From NCBI GenBank assembly GCA_964369355.1, contig CAYJEO010000001.1, positions 27,760 to 91,759 of the forward strand: a DNA stretch of 64,000 nucleotides, given 5' to 3'. Shown here piece by piece: positions 26,537-35,590 of the stretch (position 1 is the first letter of the stretch; every line of letters begins with the position of its first letter). Origin of the DNA: CAYJEO01 sp964369355. Lineage in GTDB: Bacteria > Bacillota_I > Bacilli_A > RF39 > UBA660. A program made the translations under genes and the position numbers. The notes below the pieces were generated by a model, which was not told the origin of the DNA, made no database searches, and was given only the letters and a program-made list of their open reading frames with translations.

Positions 26537-27231
26537 ATAAATACAAATCTATCTTTGCCTTGTAAATCTTTTTTTACATCTACTTTTATATTAGAAAATT
26601 TACTTAATGCATAATTTTTAATAAAATCACCTTGTGTATGTCCTATTTCAAAAGCAATAAGAAATTCGTTATTTAAATAATTACTACACTCATCTAATAT
26701 TTTTTTATAAAAATATAATCCATTATCTAATGCATATAAAGCTAAATGTGGTTCGTTATTTTTTACTAAATCCATAACTTCTTCTTTTATATCAATATAA
26801 GGTGGATTAGAAATAATAACATCATATTTTTTATTTATATTTTCAAATAAATCACCTTGATAAAAATTAATAGAAGCATCATTTAATAAAGCATTTTCTT
26901 TTGCTACTTCTAAAGCTTTATTAGATATATCAGTAGCATCTACATTACAATTAAGTTCTTTTTTTAAAGTAATTGCTATACAACCAGAACCTGTACATAA
27001 ATCTAATATAGAAACACTGTTTTTAAAATCTTTAATATATTTTATAGTATTTTCTACTAACTCTTCTGTTTCAAAGCGCGGTATTAATACATTTTCATTA
27101 ACTTTAATATTATATCCATAAAAGTTAGTAGACCCAACTATATATTGAACAGGAATACCTTCATTAAATTTTTTAATACCCTCTTCTAACAAATCTTCTT
27201 TTAAATATTTTTTTAAATAATCAACAGACAT
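26524..27231 (-). CDS. prmC: Peptide chain release factor N5-glutamine methyltransferase
   Basis: PrmC methylates the Gln of the GGQ motif in release factors RF1 and RF2 using S-adenosylmethionine. The 235-residue protein has the SAM-binding LDLCTGSGCIAITL and the catalytic NPPY motif in ISNPPYIDI. It is shorter than usual (about 280) because the N-terminal helical domain is reduced, though PVQYIVGSTNFYG and LIPRFETEELVE are kept. Its start overlaps the prfA stop, so modifier and substrate are translationally coupled. Confidence 0.94.
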   Translation of the reverse strand: MSVDYLKKYLKEDLLEEGIKKFNEGIPVQYIVGSTNFYGYNIKVNENVLIPRFETEELVENTIKYIKDFKNSVSILDLCTGSGCIAITLKKELNCNVDATDISNKALEVAKENALLNDASINFYQGDLFENINKKYDVIISNPPYIDIKEEVMDLVKNNEPHLALYALDNGLYFYKKILDECSNYLNNEFLIAFEIGHTQGDFIKNYALSKFSNIKVDVKKDLQGKDRFVFIKSR

Positions 27232-28286
27232 TATTCACCACGTAATTTACGATTTTGATCTTCAGTAATTAATGCTTCAATAATTTCATCCATTGCTCCA
27301 TCCATTACTCTATCTAGTTGTTTTGTAGTAAATCCAATTCTATGATCAGTTACTCTGTTTTGAGGATAATTGTAAGTTCTTATTTTTTCAGAACGATCTC
27401 CTGAACCTATTTTATCTTTTCTCTCAGCACCAACTAATTCTTCTTGTTCTCTTAATTTTAAATCGTATAATCTAGTTTGTAATATTTTAATAGCTTTTTC
27501 TTTATTCTTAATTTGAGATCTTTCTGATTGAGAATAAACTATTACTCCTGTTGGAATATGAGTAAGTCTAACAGCTGAATCGGTAGTATTAACTGATTGC
27601 CCACCTGCTCCTGAAGATCTAGTAACATCTACTCTTACTTCATTCATATCTAATTGGAAATCTACTTCTTCTGCTTCAGGCATTACTAAAACTGTAGCGG
27701 TTGAAGTTTGAACTCTACCATTACTTTCAGTTACTGGAATTCGCTGAACTCTGTGTGCTCCTGAATCGTATTTTAATTTAGAATAAACACTATCTCCTTT
27801 AATCATAAATTCGATTTGTGAAAATCCACCAGCAGTACCTTCTAAAGCTTCTAAAATTTCAGTTTTAAAACCTTGTTTTTCAGCATATCTACAATACATT
27901 CTATATAAATCACCTGCAAATATGTTTGCTTCATCTCCACCTGCAGCTCCACGAATTTCTAAAATTACGTTTTTACCATCATTAGGATCTTTTGGTAATA
28001 ATAAAACTTCAAAAGTTGATTCTAATTTAGTTAATTGTTCTTGTAACATATCATGTTCTTCTTTAGCAAATTCACCTAATTCTGCATCTTTCATCATTTC
28101 TTTTGCTTCTTCAATACCATTTACTAAATTTTTATATTCTTGATAAGCATTATAAGCTTCATTTAAAGAAGCTAATTCTTTATTATATTCTAATGTTTTA
28201 TTAAAATCTGTAATTACTTCTTGTTTCATTAACTCATCTTGTATTTCTTTATAGCGAGTTTCTATTGCGATTAATCTTTCTATCAT
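27231..28286 (-). CDS. prfA: Peptide chain release factor 1
   Basis: RF1 terminates translation at UAA and UAG. The 351-residue protein has the GGQ motif in RSSGAGGQSVNTTDSAVR and the codon-recognition region around THIPTGVIV. Length is standard (about 355-360). It is co-transcribed with prmC, the conserved pairing in Firmicutes. The UGA-reading partner RF2 is encoded at 43-44 kb. Confidence 0.97.
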   Translation of the reverse strand: MIERLIAIETRYKEIQDELMKQEVITDFNKTLEYNKELASLNEAYNAYQEYKNLVNGIEEAKEMMKDAELGEFAKEEHDMLQEQLTKLESTFEVLLLPKDPNDGKNVILEIRGAAGGDEANIFAGDLYRMYCRYAEKQGFKTEILEALEGTAGGFSQIEFMIKGDSVYSKLKYDSGAHRVQRIPVTESNGRVQTSTATVLVMPEAEEVDFQLDMNEVRVDVTRSSGAGGQSVNTTDSAVRLTHIPTGVIVYSQSERSQIKNKEKAIKILQTRLYDLKLREQEELVGAERKDKIGSGDRSEKIRTYNYPQNRVTDHRIGFTTKQLDRVMDGAMDEIIEALITEDQNRKLRGE

Positions 28287-28359
28287 TTTATTACCTCCGT
28301 AAACTTTAAAAATTATACTATAATTTTATTAAATAATCAAATAATATTGCCTATTTGAA

Positions 28360-28382
28360 TAAAAAAAGACGATATTAGTCTT
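28360..28382 (-). terminator. Terminator of rpoE
   Basis: AAGAC (28366-28370), loop, GTCTT (28378-28382), then seven Ts on the minus strand; the rpoE stop lies in the loop. Confidence 0.7.
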
Positions 28383-28803
28383 CGTCTATTTCTTCTTCAG
28401 CAATAATTGCTAAATCACCTAACTCATCTTCAGTTTCTAAATCTTCAGAATCATCGATTTCATCTATGTCAGTTTCTACTTCTTCTTCTTCGATTTCTTC
28501 CTCTTCTTCTTCAATGTGTTCTTCGTCTTCTAATTCATCTAATTCGATTTTTACTTTATGGTTAATTGCTAAATCCCATTCTCCACTATCAAGTAGTAAA
28601 AAACGTTTGTCTAAAGTTAAAGACGTATAATAATCACCTATTTTTGCAGCATAATCATCATCTGAAAAACCAAGTAGTTCACATATCTTTTTAAATATAG
28701 TTGGTGTGTTTAAACATTTTTTTTCATCTTTTAATATTAAATTAGTTAAATCTGTATAAGATAAAACTTCTATTTCTTCTTTCGTCATTTTTTTTAAATT
28801 CAT
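28375..28803 (-). CDS. rpoE: DNA-directed RNA polymerase delta subunit
   Basis: Delta is a Firmicutes-specific RNA polymerase subunit that speeds core recycling and tunes promoter sensitivity to the initiating nucleotide. The 142-residue protein has an N-terminal HARE-HTH-like domain (about residues 1-90: SYTDLTNLILKDEKK, LDKRFLLLDSGEWDL) followed by a highly acidic tail of Glu and Asp. An AGGAGGA ribosome binding site precedes the ATG. The neighbours ywiB-argS and rpoE are close to each other in Bacillus as well. Confidence 0.94.
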   Translation of the reverse strand: MNLKKMTKEEIEVLSYTDLTNLILKDEKKCLNTPTIFKKICELLGFSDDDYAAKIGDYYTSLTLDKRFLLLDSGEWDLAINHKVKIELDELEDEEHIEEEEEEIEEEEVETDIDEIDDSEDLETEDELGDLAIIAEEEIDED

Positions 28804-28857
28804 ATAATCCTCCTACTTTTTCTAATTTATAATATGCTTAAATTATAAATTAATACA

Positions 28858-30552
28858 CTACATAGTTGTTGGAATATCAATTCCAAGTAAATCTAATGAT
28901 GTTTTAATAATTTCATTAGACACTGCTAATATATTTAACCAATCATTTTTAACAGTCTCATCATCTAATCCTGTTATATGATTGTTTTGATAAAATATGT
29001 TACAAGCAACACATAAATCATAAACATACTCAGCTAAATAATGCGGTTTTCTTTCATAGAAAGTTGCATTTAATGATTTAGCAAAATTTAGGATTTGTAA
29101 TCTTAAATTTCTATCAAATTCATTATAAACTTTATTAGTAATTTCTTTATTATAAGAATTACCTTCTAATATTTTATTAATTCTTAAATAAGTATATAAA
29201 ATATATGGTCCAGTTTTACCAGAAACCTCTGAAAACTTATTTAAGTCAAATACATAATCTTTTTTTCTAAAATTAATTAAATCTGCAAATTTAATAATTG
29301 CATTTACAATTATATTTAAATCACTATCAGACATATCTTTATTAGATTCTTTTTTAGTAACAAATAATTCTTTTGCATTAATAAATAAATTTTCTAATTT
29401 AGGATTATCTCCAGATCTAGTTTTATATGGTTTACCATCTTCACCATTAACTGTACCATAACCTAAAAATTCTAAAGAATCATAATTATATAATCCACAT
29501 AAATCAGCTGTTCTAAATACTTGCTCAAAATGTAATTCTTGTCTGTTATCTACAACATATAAAATATGGTCTGGATTAAAATCTAATTTTCTTTGTAACA
29601 TTGTTGCTAAATCTGTTGTTGAATAAAGGTAAGCACCATTGCTTTTTTGAAATACTAAAGGTGGCATTGTTGCTTTATCTGTATCTTTTTCTACTTCAAC
29701 AATTAAAGCGCCATTACTTTCCTTTAATAAATTTTTATTATTAAGTATTTCTTTTATTCCTTTAATATATTCAAATGAATGAGATTCACCATACCAAAGA
29801 TCAAAATGAGCAGATAAATAATCATAATTTTTTCTTATATCAGCAACTGATACTTCAAATATTTTTTCCCAATATTTTCTTAATTCTAAATCTCCATCTT
29901 GTAAGTCTTTAACAATTAAAGCACATGCTTCTTTTATTTCTTCATCTTCTTTACAAATAGAACTCATTTCAGGATATATTTTATCTAAAAATTTAATATC
30001 TAATTCATTTAAATCAATATTATATTTTTTAATTCCATAAATAACTTGTCCAATTTGTAATCCAAAGTCTCCTAGGTGAGTATCTGAAATTATTTCATTA
30101 TTGAAATATTTAATAATTCTTCTAATACTTTCTCCTACTACAGCAGTTCTCATATGACCTACATGTAGTGGTTTTGCAACATTTGCACCACCAAAATCAA
30201 TTACGTATTTTTCTTTTTTAGAAAAATCTAAATTAGTATTTATATCATTAATTACTTCTTTTACTGAAGTAGTAATTAACTCATCACTTACAACTATATT
30301 TATAAAACCTGGTTTTACAAATTCTATTTTTTTAAAATATGTAGAAAAATTATCTATTTCATTTAATGCACACGTTAATAATTCTCCTATTTCAATTGGA
30401 CTTTTTCTATACTCTTTTGTTAGTTTAAATACATCATCACATTGAAAATCACATAAATCTGGTCTATTTGAAGTAATTATTTTTACGTTTTCCACAGGAA
30501 AACTATTTTCATTAAAGACTTTTTTAAATATTTGTTCTATAACATTTATCAT
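28858..30552 (-). CDS. argS: Arginine--tRNA ligase
   Basis: ArgRS charges tRNA-Arg. The 564-residue class I synthetase has the HIGH-type motif HVGHMRTAVVG within GGANVAKPLHVGH, an N-terminal additional domain, and the C-terminal DALR anticodon-binding helices. It overlaps ywiB by four bases, the same pairing as in Bacillus subtilis. Unlike serS, no T-box is seen upstream of the operon. Confidence 0.96.
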   Translation of the reverse strand: MINVIEQIFKKVFNENSFPVENVKIITSNRPDLCDFQCDDVFKLTKEYRKSPIEIGELLTCALNEIDNFSTYFKKIEFVKPGFINIVVSDELITTSVKEVINDINTNLDFSKKEKYVIDFGGANVAKPLHVGHMRTAVVGESIRRIIKYFNNEIISDTHLGDFGLQIGQVIYGIKKYNIDLNELDIKFLDKIYPEMSSICKEDEEIKEACALIVKDLQDGDLELRKYWEKIFEVSVADIRKNYDYLSAHFDLWYGESHSFEYIKGIKEILNNKNLLKESNGALIVEVEKDTDKATMPPLVFQKSNGAYLYSTTDLATMLQRKLDFNPDHILYVVDNRQELHFEQVFRTADLCGLYNYDSLEFLGYGTVNGEDGKPYKTRSGDNPKLENLFINAKELFVTKKESNKDMSDSDLNIIVNAIIKFADLINFRKKDYVFDLNKFSEVSGKTGPYILYTYLRINKILEGNSYNKEITNKVYNEFDRNLRLQILNFAKSLNATFYERKPHYLAEYVYDLCVACNIFYQNNHITGLDDETVKNDWLNILAVSNEIIKTSLDLLGIDIPTTM

Positions 30553-30926
30553 TTTATTACCTCGTATTCTAATAAATAACTTATTTCCACTTTGTCTGAA
30601 TATATATCTTGAATGTATTCTATTAATAATTTATTATCTTCTTTAATTATTTTTTTAGTTATTATTTTAATATCAATTTCCTTATTATAATTTTTTAATA
30701 AATATGAACCAAATGTTTCTTTGTTCAAAGTAAACTCAAGGTTAATTTCGTATTCTTTATTTTTTCTGTTTAAAGTAATAACATCATCATTTATTACTAT
30801 TACATTATTAGTTAAATCATCTAAATAATTAATTTTATTGTTAGTTTTTAAAGCAATAGTTTCATAAATAGAAATATTTTTTTCATCACTTCTTTTAATA
30901 CTTGCTTTTAATTTAATTTTTGACAT
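30549..30926 (-). CDS. ywiB: YwiB-like DUF1934 beta-barrel protein
   Basis: The 125-residue protein is predicted to be mostly beta-strands, with alternating charged and hydrophobic residues, as in the DUF1934 family, which adopts a calycin-like barrel. Its function is not established. The call rests on length, strand pattern and above all the conserved position directly upstream of argS with a four-base overlap. Sequence similarity alone would not decide it. Confidence 0.65.
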   Translation of the reverse strand: MSKIKLKASIKRSDEKNISIYETIALKTNNKINYLDDLTNNVIVINDDVITLNRKNKEYEINLEFTLNKETFGSYLLKNYNKEIDIKIITKKIIKEDNKLLIEYIQDIYSDKVEISYLLEYEVIK

Positions 30927-30964
30927 CTAATCAACTTCTTATCTATAACACTTAACTGAGCGTA

Positions 30965-30973
30965 ATTATAACA
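30965..30973 (-). promoter_or_regulatory. Extended -10 promoter of ywiB-argS
   Basis: TGT-TATAAT (30973-30965): the -10 hexamer is at 30970-30965 with TG one base upstream. Confidence 0.5.
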
Positions 30974-31057
30974 CCAATATTAGACAAACGCAATACTTTT
31001 AAAATATTTTTGTTATATTTTTTTATAAATATTTAATACTAACATTAGAGGTGAGTT

Positions 31058-33001
31058 ATGAAACTTATTTATAAACTATTTAAAGTTGGTATTTTTTTAA
31101 GTATTATTGCTCTTTTATTATATGGTAGTTTATATTTAGTTGCATATTTTAAGACTCCATTAAATATAAAAAGTTTTAATTCCTATGTCTTATATGATAA
31201 AGATAATAACACTTACACAGCCTCTGCTGATGAATGGGTTTTATTAGAAGATATAAGTCCTTATGTAATAGATGCTACTGTTGCAATTGAAGATAAAAAT
31301 TTCTTTGATCATATAGGTTTTGATTATTTAAGAATGGTAGCTGCTATGTATAATAATGTTTTAGCAGGTGATACCGTACAAGGAGCTTCTACAATAACAC
31401 AACAATATGCTAAAAATTTATTTTTATCTTTTGATAAGCAATGGAGTAGAAAAATTGAAGAAGCATGGTTAACAATCCAATTAGAAACTCACTATACTAA
31501 AGAAGAAATATTAGAAGGTTATTTAAACACCATTAATTATGGTGGTGTTTTCGGAATAGAAAATGCTAGTAAATATTATTTTAATGTGTCTGCTAGTGAC
31601 CTTACTTTAGCTCAAGCTTCGATATTAGCAGGAATCCCTAAAGGTCCTACTTTATATTCGCCTTTAATAAATGAACAAAATGCTATTGGAAGACAAAATT
31701 TAATTTTAAATGCGATGGTGGAAAATGATTTTATAAGTGAAGAACAAAAAGAAGACGCTCTAAATGAACAATTAATATATACTGCTTTAGAAGATGAAGA
31801 TTATTTAAAGACTTTAATGTATTACCAAGATGCTGTTATGGATGAACTTAAAAATATAAATAGCATCCCTGATTCATTTTTAGAAACAGGTGGTTTAAAA
31901 ATATACACTAATTTAGATATGGAAGCTCAAAAGATATTAGAAACTAATATAGATGCTAATTTAACTACAGATGTAGAAGTAGCTTCAATTATGATTACCC
32001 CTGATGATGGAAAAGTTATAGCCTTAGTAGGAGGAAGAGACTACTCTGTTACTCAATTTAATAGAGCAATTGATGCTAACAGACAAGTAGGTTCTACTAT
32101 TAAACCTTTTTTATATTATTCAGCCTTAGAAAACGGTTTTACTGCTTCTACCACTTTTATAAGTGAAGAAACTACTTTTGCTTTTGATGAAGATAAAACT
32201 TATTCTCCAAGTAACTTTAATAATAAATATGCAAATGAACCTATTAGTATGGCAGCAGCATTATCTTATTCTGATAATATATATGCTGTTAAAACTCATA
32301 TTTTTTTAGGTGAAGAAACTTTAGTTGATATTTCTAAAAGAGTAGGAATTTCTTCTAGTTTTGACCCTATTCCTTCTCTAGCATTAGGCTCTCAAGAAAT
32401 AAGTTTAATGGATTTAATGACCGGATACGCTGTTTTAGCTAATGAAGGAGTTAAAATAGAACCTTATTTTATTACTAAAGTAGAAGATTCTTCTGGCAAT
32501 TTATTATATGAGCATAAAAAAGAAGAAGATATTATTTTAAATGAGAGTGTTGTTTATATATTAAGTGAATTATTAACTAATTGCTATAACTCTAGTTTTA
32601 TTGATTATAATTACCCTACATGTGTAGGAATAATACCTGAAATAACTAATAAATACGCAATAAAAACAGGTTCCACTGATACAGATTCTTTAATAGTAGG
32701 TTACAACAGTGATGTTTTATTAGGGGTTTGGAATGGATATGATGATAATAGAGATTTACTTCCAGCTGATGGAAGCGATAATAAATACATTTGGACTGAT
32801 ACTATGAATGATTATTTTAAAGATAAAACTGCCACTTGGTATGATATGCCTAATAACGTTGTTGCTTCTTTAGTTGATCCTATAACAGGGCAAGTAGATA
32901 ATGATAATGACAATGTATTTTTATATTATATAAAAGGAACCGAACCGATGGTTGATACTTCTTCTTTAGATACTTTAATACCTACAATTAAATTAGAATA
33001 A
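31058..33001 (+). CDS. Class A penicillin-binding protein (glycosyltransferase plus transpeptidase)
   Basis: This bifunctional wall synthase polymerises lipid II and crosslinks stem peptides outside the membrane. The 647-residue protein has one membrane anchor (about residues 10-30). The GT51 domain shows AIEDKNFFDHIGFD with the catalytic Glu, GASTITQQYAKNLFL and RKIEEAWLTIQLE. The transpeptidase domain shows the SxxK motif in VGSTIKPF, SDN in SYSDNIYA and KTGS in AIKTGSTDTD. All catalytic motifs are intact. It is a single gene with a GAGGTGAG ribosome binding site. It is a PBP1a/2a-type enzyme; the exact orthologue is not assigned. Confidence 0.95.
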   Translation: MKLIYKLFKVGIFLSIIALLLYGSLYLVAYFKTPLNIKSFNSYVLYDKDNNTYTASADEWVLLEDISPYVIDATVAIEDKNFFDHIGFDYLRMVAAMYNNVLAGDTVQGASTITQQYAKNLFLSFDKQWSRKIEEAWLTIQLETHYTKEEILEGYLNTINYGGVFGIENASKYYFNVSASDLTLAQASILAGIPKGPTLYSPLINEQNAIGRQNLILNAMVENDFISEEQKEDALNEQLIYTALEDEDYLKTLMYYQDAVMDELKNINSIPDSFLETGGLKIYTNLDMEAQKILETNIDANLTTDVEVASIMITPDDGKVIALVGGRDYSVTQFNRAIDANRQVGSTIKPFLYYSALENGFTASTTFISEETTFAFDEDKTYSPSNFNNKYANEPISMAAALSYSDNIYAVKTHIFLGEETLVDISKRVGISSSFDPIPSLALGSQEISLMDLMTGYAVLANEGVKIEPYFITKVEDSSGNLLYEHKKEEDIILNESVVYILSELLTNCYNSSFIDYNYPTCVGIIPEITNKYAIKTGSTDTDSLIVGYNSDVLLGVWNGYDDNRDLLPADGSDNKYIWTDTMNDYFKDKTATWYDMPNNVVASLVDPITGQVDNDNDNVFLYYIKGTEPMVDTSSLDTLIPTIKLE

Positions 33002-33030
33002 AAAAAATAGACTTTTATAGTCTATTTTCC
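32998..33030. terminator. Bidirectional terminator between the PBP and the repeat protein genes
   Basis: AAAATAGACT (33004-33013), loop, AGTCTATTTT (33019-33028); the minus-strand stop (33022-33024) is inside the stem. Confidence 0.75.
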
Positions 33031-34359
33031 ATATGTATATTTATAAGTTGGTTCTAAATAATAGTTTTGCGAATTATAAATTTCTTCTAACGTCATTCCT
33101 AATTTGGCTTCTAGTTCAGTACCTAATATAGGTTCTTCTAAAATAGGAAATGATAAAATATAATATTGAATTCTATATCTTGAATAAACATCTACTACTT
33201 CTGTTCTATAAGATGAATTGCTTGCATCTAATGAAGAATAATCTCTAAATGAAGTATAATCTGTATGACGTGTAAGTTCTACATCTTTATTAGGATAGTT
33301 TGATGGTGTTGTTGACGTATATGAACTATAGTTTCTTCTAGTACCATTGTACCAACGCCATTGCGTATCCTGATAAGAATACATTTTAACACTTTCTTTA
33401 CTTTTTTCTGTATACTGGTCATCTGGTTGATCTACTAAGTATTCTCCATTGTTATAATATACTTTATCTCCATCTTTATTTTCATAATACCATTGGTATC
33501 CTGTATCTGATTTAATAGAACGGTAATCTTTTTCCTCTGGATAATTAATTGACCACTCTGTATATTCTAATTTTATAGCTGTATTAGTATCTTTATTAGC
33601 ATATCCTGCAGGTTGTTCTGAAGATAGATGCGAGTATTGCCCACCATTATCTTTATAAAATTTCCATTGTTGATCACTATATGAATAATAATTTTTTGTA
33701 TCTTGTTCAATATTAGCTATTACTGCTTGTTCTGGAACATTTGGCAAGTCATCTTCGTCTAATGGTAAATAGTTATCATATTCTGATAATGTTTTGCTTA
33801 CTTCACTTGATTCAAAATAATTTGTATAACTAGTATTGTAAGTTTCTTTGTCATAATAATTATAGTAAGTAGTTACATCAACTAAATCTCTATTTGGTAA
33901 TTTAGAAGTTTCACCACTCATTTTATATTTATCTTCTGTTGTACATTCTCCGCAATTTGTTAAATTAAATGTTCTTATGTAGTCATCTTCTATTTTAGTT
34001 ACTTTAACTTCTCCTGAGCAAGTTAAATCATCGCACATAAATTCTGATGATTTAATATAACCTTCATCTATTAAGGTGTCAATTTCAACTATCACTGAAG
34101 TACCAGGTACTATTGGTAAAGTATTAGTATCTTCTAAGTATAAATATGCTTTTTCTTTTGCTAAATCTTCTAAAGGAGCACATTTATTAGGTCCTAATGA
34201 AGATATAATAATAATTATTATCATTAATACTATTAAAACTATCCCTGCTATAATAATTTTATTTTTATTCGTTTCATAAAAACTTTGTTTTGGAGCATCT
34301 GTTTCTACTACCATATAGCTTTTGTCTTCATAAATTTTTTCTTTTTTTAAAAATTTCAT
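33022..34359 (-). CDS. Membrane-anchored extracellular protein with a pilin-like globular domain and aromatic repeats
   Basis: The 445-residue protein has a cytoplasmic N-terminus of about 33 residues and one membrane helix (about 34-54). Residues 60-145 resemble the globular part of the window's own minor pilin: a helix (KAYLYLED), V.IDTLIDEGYIK, then paired cysteines (CDDLTC, CGEC). Residues 223-375 hold two similar Tyr/Trp-rich repeats, beginning YYSYSDQQWKFY and MYSYQDTQWRWY, each followed by Y..P..Y.NKD and YT. It lacks a prepilin leader, so the pilin-type domain is presented on an ordinary membrane anchor. Function unknown; a cell-surface structural or binding role is likely. Confidence 0.55.
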   Translation of the reverse strand: MKFLKKEKIYEDKSYMVVETDAPKQSFYETNKNKIIIAGIVLIVLMIIIIIISSLGPNKCAPLEDLAKEKAYLYLEDTNTLPIVPGTSVIVEIDTLIDEGYIKSSEFMCDDLTCSGEVKVTKIEDDYIRTFNLTNCGECTTEDKYKMSGETSKLPNRDLVDVTTYYNYYDKETYNTSYTNYFESSEVSKTLSEYDNYLPLDEDDLPNVPEQAVIANIEQDTKNYYSYSDQQWKFYKDNGGQYSHLSSEQPAGYANKDTNTAIKLEYTEWSINYPEEKDYRSIKSDTGYQWYYENKDGDKVYYNNGEYLVDQPDDQYTEKSKESVKMYSYQDTQWRWYNGTRRNYSSYTSTTPSNYPNKDVELTRHTDYTSFRDYSSLDASNSSYRTEVVDVYSRYRIQYYILSFPILEEPILGTELEAKLGMTLEEIYNSQNYYLEPTYKYTYGK

Positions 34360-34362
34360 AAT

Positions 34363-34384
34363 ATCACCTAAAAAAATTATAACA
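34363..34384 (-). promoter_or_regulatory. Compact extended -10 promoter of the repeat protein gene
   Basis: TGT-TATAAT (-10 at 34381-34376), seven bases, GGTGAT (34368-34363), ATG at 34359. Confidence 0.6.
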
Positions 34385-34389
34385 TATTT

Positions 34390-34422
34390 TCAATAATAAA
34401 AGAACTCTATTTTAAAGAGTCC
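34390..34422 (-). terminator. Terminator of the DUF1450-like gene
   Basis: GAACTCT (34402-34408) pairs with AGAGTCC (34416-34422) with one wobble; TTTTATTATTG follows on the minus strand. Confidence 0.65.
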
Positions 34423-34625
34423 TTTATTTTTTCTAGCATTTCTTCATTTGTATCTGTAATAATTGGTATGTTATTGACTATACAAACTACCTTTTTTCGT
34501 CCAATACCACACATATTGTGACATCCTTTTATAATATTTGTATCTTTATTTAATTTATTTATATTATCGACTAAATAAGAAACATTAGTAGTTTTACATT
34601 TATTACATATTTTGATCTTGTTCAC
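34407..34625 (-). CDS. Small cysteine-rich protein, DUF1450 (YuzB)-like
   Basis: The 72-residue protein has four cysteines in the pattern C7-x2-C10 and C35-x3-C39 (GCHNMCGIGRK), then a short VNN-I motif and a TNEEMLEKI tail. This matches the layout of DUF1450/YuzB proteins, which look like thioredoxin-fold ferredoxin-like domains; whether it binds a cluster is not known. It overlaps the 3' end of pduL by 23 bases, so the two are translated together. Confidence 0.6.
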   Translation of the reverse strand: MNKIKICNKCKTTNVSYLVDNINKLNKDTNIIKGCHNMCGIGRKKVVCIVNNIPIITDTNEEMLEKIKDSLK

Positions 34626-35175
34626 AAATAATTCCTATATCATCTTGTGATACTAAATGAGCATTTGCATCATCTGAATCAATATGCAATTCAAAGTATG
34701 CTGTTGGTGCAACTTTGATAGATACATTATGTAATATACCACCTTTAAAACCACCTAATTTAACGCTATATAGTTTTTTAGCATCTAATCCTAATTCATT
34801 TAATTTTTCTTCTGTTATATGAATATGTCTAGTAGCAATAATACAACAATCTTTAGTTACTTCACCATTTGGTCCAACAATTGTTACAACCGCTCCACCT
34901 AAAACATCTCCAGATTCTCTAACAGGAGGATTAACTCCTAATTTATAAGCATCTGTTTTTGCTATTTCTACTTGTGAATAACTTCTTAAAGGACCTAAAA
35001 CTCTAACATTTTTTATTTCACTTTTTTCTGTTTTAATAGTTACTACTTGTTCAGATGCGAATTCTCCTACTTGATTTAATGCTTTTTTCATAACTAAGTC
35101 ATGACCAAATAAAATATCTAAATCTTCTTTTGATAAATGTACATGTTTATTTGATACTCCAATTTTTATTTCCAT
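34603..35175 (-). CDS. pduL: PduL-type phosphate acyltransferase
   Basis: PduL converts acyl-CoA and phosphate to acyl-phosphate and CoA. It can replace the unrelated Pta in acetyl-CoA to acetate fermentation, yielding ATP with acetate kinase. The protein has 190 residues from the ATG at 35175. It has the conserved metal-binding and active-site segments SNKHVHLS, GPLRSYSQVE, ATRHIHI and HIDSDDANA. There are no shell-protein genes or encapsulation-type N-terminal extension, so it is probably a free cytosolic housekeeping enzyme that works downstream of pyruvate formate-lyase. Confidence 0.93.
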   Translation of the reverse strand: MEIKIGVSNKHVHLSKEDLDILFGHDLVMKKALNQVGEFASEQVVTIKTEKSEIKNVRVLGPLRSYSQVEIAKTDAYKLGVNPPVRESGDVLGGAVVTIVGPNGEVTKDCCIIATRHIHITEEKLNELGLDAKKLYSVKLGGFKGGILHNVSIKVAPTAYFELHIDSDDANAHLVSQDDIGIICEQDQNM

Positions 35176-35179
35176 TTCT

Positions 35180-35197
35180 ATCACCTTGTTAATTATA
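35180..35197 (-). promoter_or_regulatory. Compact promoter and ribosome binding site of pduL
   Basis: TATAAT (35197-35192), six bases, GGTGAT (35185-35180), ATG at 35175. Confidence 0.6.
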
Positions 35198-35227
35198 CCA
35201 AAAATGAATAAAAAGATAAATATTTAA

Positions 35228-35255
35228 TCATAAAAAAACAGCTTTCTAATATTAT
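35228..35255 (+). promoter_or_regulatory. Possible sigma-E-like promoter of the gerQ-like gene
   Basis: TCATAAA (35228-35234), 13 bases, AATATTAT (35248-35255). It matches the TCATATA-N13-CATAYAAT elements before yabP and yabG at 12 or 13 positions of 15. gerQ is in the sigma-E regulon of Bacillus subtilis. Chance matches are likely in AT-rich DNA. Confidence 0.35.
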
Positions 35256-35275
35256 TTATTGAAGGGATGTATACA

Positions 35276-35560
35276 ATGAATAACTATTATAATCCTTATA
35301 TGGAACAAAATTATTTTTATGAATTAGATCAATTACAAAGGGTATTAGAATTATCTAATAAAAGTAAAGTTAAAATTTATATGAGTTTTCCTCACTTATC
35401 TGAAGGAAACGAATTTGAAGGTATTATCGAAAAAGTTGGTAAAGATTATATATTATTAAGTAGCCCAAAATCATCTAAATTTTGTTTATTACCTACTATA
35501 TATATTAACTATGTTGTTTTTGAAGAAAATATAATTGAAAATTTTAAAAAAAACATATAA
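35276..35560 (+). CDS. GerQ-like spore coat protein
   Basis: The 94-residue protein, from the ATG at 35276 with GAAGGG upstream, has a Tyr/Asn-rich N-terminus and a C-terminal domain. That domain, KVKIYMSF...EFEGIIEKVGKDYILLSSP...LLPTIYINYVVFEE, follows the GerQ core (VYMTF...FTGIIEAAGRDHIILSDP...YLLLMVYLDYVTFDE). GerQ is a spore coat protein of Bacillus, crosslinked by a transglutaminase and needed for localisation of the cortex-lytic enzyme CwlJ. The homology call rests on this motif series. With yabP, yabG and yunB in the window, a role in a spore coat is plausible. Confidence 0.68.
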   Translation: MNNYYNPYMEQNYFYELDQLQRVLELSNKSKVKIYMSFPHLSEGNEFEGIIEKVGKDYILLSSPKSSKFCLLPTIYINYVVFEENIIENFKKNI

Positions 35561-35590
35561 AAAACTATTGATTTTTTCAATAGTTTTATT
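35558..35590. terminator. Bidirectional terminator after the gerQ-like gene
   Basis: AAAACTATTGA (35561-35571) with TCAATAGTTTT (35577-35587) and T-rich flanks on both strands. Confidence 0.75.
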
